Assembly: GCA_046539045.1 (NCBI GenBank)
Contig: JBKHHU010000034.1
Span: 1-23,176, forward strand
Length of the DNA stretch: 23,176 nt
Direction of reading: 5' to 3'
DNA from: JBKHHU01 sp046539045
Lineage (GTDB): Bacteria; Planctomycetota; Phycisphaerae; SM23-33
Shown here: piece by piece, positions 22,606-23,176 of the stretch
Position numbering within the stretch: position 1 is the stretch's first letter
Layout: the number at the start of each line of letters is the position of its first letter
Position numbers and translations under genes: made by a program
Notes under the pieces: model-generated
Database searches by the model: none
What the model saw: only the letters and a program-made list of their open reading frames with translations
Told to the model about the DNA's origin: nothing

Positions 22606-22704
22606 TCGAAGGAATTGCGCCGATAGCGAGTCCAAGTTGTCGATGGGGACATCACCCCCGGATTGCCATCCGGTACGTGTTTAGCAGGAGGTCGGCTGAG
22701 GCCG

Positions 22705-22767
22705 TTCACCCCGGCAGGGGTGGTCAGATCGTAGCCCCGGGTGGAGCGAAGCGCAACCCGGGGTTCG
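22705..22767 (+). repeat. GTAGCCCCGGGTG element, left arm of an inverted pair
   Basis: The arm begins TTCACCCCGGCAGGGGTGG and continues CAGATCGTAGCCCCGGGTG (22725-22743). It contains the hairpin CCCCGGGT/ACCCGGGG (22735-22742 and 22756-22763). The 19 bases at 22725-22743 are perfectly inverted at 22971-22989. Confidence 0.75.
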
Positions 22768-22788
22768 CGGACCTGCATTCTGGCCTCA

Positions 22789-22802
22789 GCCCCGGCAGGG
22801 GC
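22789..22802. repeat. CCCCGGCAGGGG hairpin, further copy
   Basis: GCCCC-GGCA-GGGGC, same core and loop as 20798-20813 and 22707-22722. Confidence 0.6.
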
Positions 22803-22839
22803 GGCAGATGCGTTCACCGGGCGATGGGCCTCTTTCCCG

Positions 22840-22924
22840 GTTGGCGGGTCTCCTGACCCGCCAACAGAACCGACGTGTCCGCAATGGCCGTCCTGCAACG
22901 TGGTGGGTCGGGAGACCCACCACG
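22840..22924. repeat. Pair of B and A hairpins, distant copy of the 8663-8876 family
   Basis: Hairpin B (22840-22865, loop TCCT) and hairpin A (22899-22924, loop GGGA) keep the full 11-bp stems. The flanking words CTGCAACG and CGCGAAA also match the copies near 8663. The spacer between the hairpins has a similar length to the one at 8745-8776 but a different sequence. Confidence 0.85.
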
Positions 22925-22952
22925 CGAAACATGTGGCCGTTCGCCCCGTTTC

Positions 22953-23011
22953 CCCCGGGTTCCCTACGGTCACCCGGGGCTACGATCTGTGCCCCCCTGC
23001 CCGGGGCTGAA
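22953..23011 (-). repeat. GTAGCCCCGGGTG element, right arm of the inverted pair
   Basis: Read on the minus strand, this repeats the left arm at 22705-22767, including TTCAGCCCCGGGCAGGGG and CAGATCGTAGCCCCGGGTG. Its own hairpin is CCCCGGGT (22953-22960) with ACCCGGGG (22972-22979); the loop differs from that of the left arm. Confidence 0.75.
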
Positions 23012-23040
23012 GAAATCGTCAAGGCGGTTGGCCGGCGGAA

Positions 23041-23100
23041 CGCAAGCGGGGTTCCACAGGCGAGCCCCTTCGCCTGTGCCTCTCCCGGCCGCCCGGTTAG
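23041..23100 (+). repeat. Second copy of the post-trpF 60-bp repeat
   Basis: Aligned with 22508-22567, it shares GCAAGCGGG, CAGGCG and the run CCTTCGCCTGTGCCTCTCCC followed by GGCCGCCCG. The inner stem is longer here: CACAGGCG/CGCCTGTG, 8 bp. The outer stem of the first copy is lost. Confidence 0.75.
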
Positions 23101-23102
23101 CC

Positions 23103-23176
23103 ATGTCATGTGACGTGCCTTTCCCGTGGCGAACCTTCCGGCTGCTCCGGGCCATCGTTCGCCATCGATTTGCGGA
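23103..23176 (+). CDS. Possible start of a gene running off the right edge
   Basis: An ATG at 23103 opens a frame to the window end, beginning MSCDVPFPWRTFRLLRAIVR. The basic, amphipathic start is plausible for a real protein, but no Shine-Dalgarno is seen and only 24 codons are visible. No family can be assigned. Confidence 0.22.
   Translation, partial: MSCDVPFPWRTFRLLRAIVRHRFA

Larger units (their letters stand above)
22505..23102. other. 598-nt gene-free, repeat-rich gap
   Basis: The region after trpF has no supported gene. It consists almost entirely of hairpin repeats: two copies of a 60-bp direct repeat, an inverted pair of about 40-60 bp, two CCCCGGCAGGGG hairpins and one pair of the A/B hairpins known from 8663-8876. 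Confidence 0.75.

Overview
The window looks like chromosomal DNA of a GC-rich, Gram-negative bacterium. The most likely source is a planctomycete, perhaps of the Phycisphaerae. This is an inference: it rests on the high-GC third-position bias, a lipid A acyltransferase-like gene, two lipoproteins with clear lipoboxes, a DUF-like beta-rich lipoprotein, a large secreted beta-helix protein, and gene gaps full of palindromic repeats. No rRNA, tRNA, phage gene, transposase or CRISPR array was seen.

Layout. Positions 1-2970 (+) hold the end of ilvB, then ilvN and a nucleoside hydrolase. Positions 3013-4891 (-) hold ilvE and a UTP-glucose-1-phosphate uridylyltransferase-like gene. An acylphosphatase (+, 5014-5289) follows. 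Next come a SagB-like nitroreductase and an AraC-type regulator (both -, 5431-7276), the latter divergent from a class III aminotransferase (+, 7376-8581). A repeat-rich gap (8582-9330) precedes an APC permease fused to a PTS EIIA domain (-, 9331-11247). Then, on +, come an EAL-HDOD protein, an acetylpolyamine amidohydrolase-type deacetylase and a beta-helix lipoprotein (11832-16398). proS and an LpxL-like acyltransferase are on - (16502-19340). A YhaM-like OB/HD exoribonuclease is on + (19566-20549), a small lipoprotein on - (21177-21593) and trpF on + (21821-22504). The right end is again repeat-rich, and a possible gene start runs off the edge.

Function. Branched-chain amino acid synthesis is represented by ilvB, ilvN and ilvE, although ilvE is convergent and has its own promoter. 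Most other genes are single housekeeping or envelope genes with frequent strand changes. The clearest regulatory pair is araC-like/aminotransferase, whose 99-bp shared gap carries a perfect 9-bp inverted repeat.

Most notable observations: (1) TrpF has Glu in place of the catalytic Cys of its VKICG motif, although every other active-site motif is kept. (2) Several families of hairpin repeats fill the gaps, including a nearly perfect 108-bp tandem duplication and three copies of another unit spaced exactly 87 bp apart. (3) The YhaM-like gene appears to be leaderless. (4) The permease-EIIA fusion keeps its phosphorylatable His. I saw no defence island or obviously new multi-gene system; the window is mostly ordinary core genome with unusual intergenic content.
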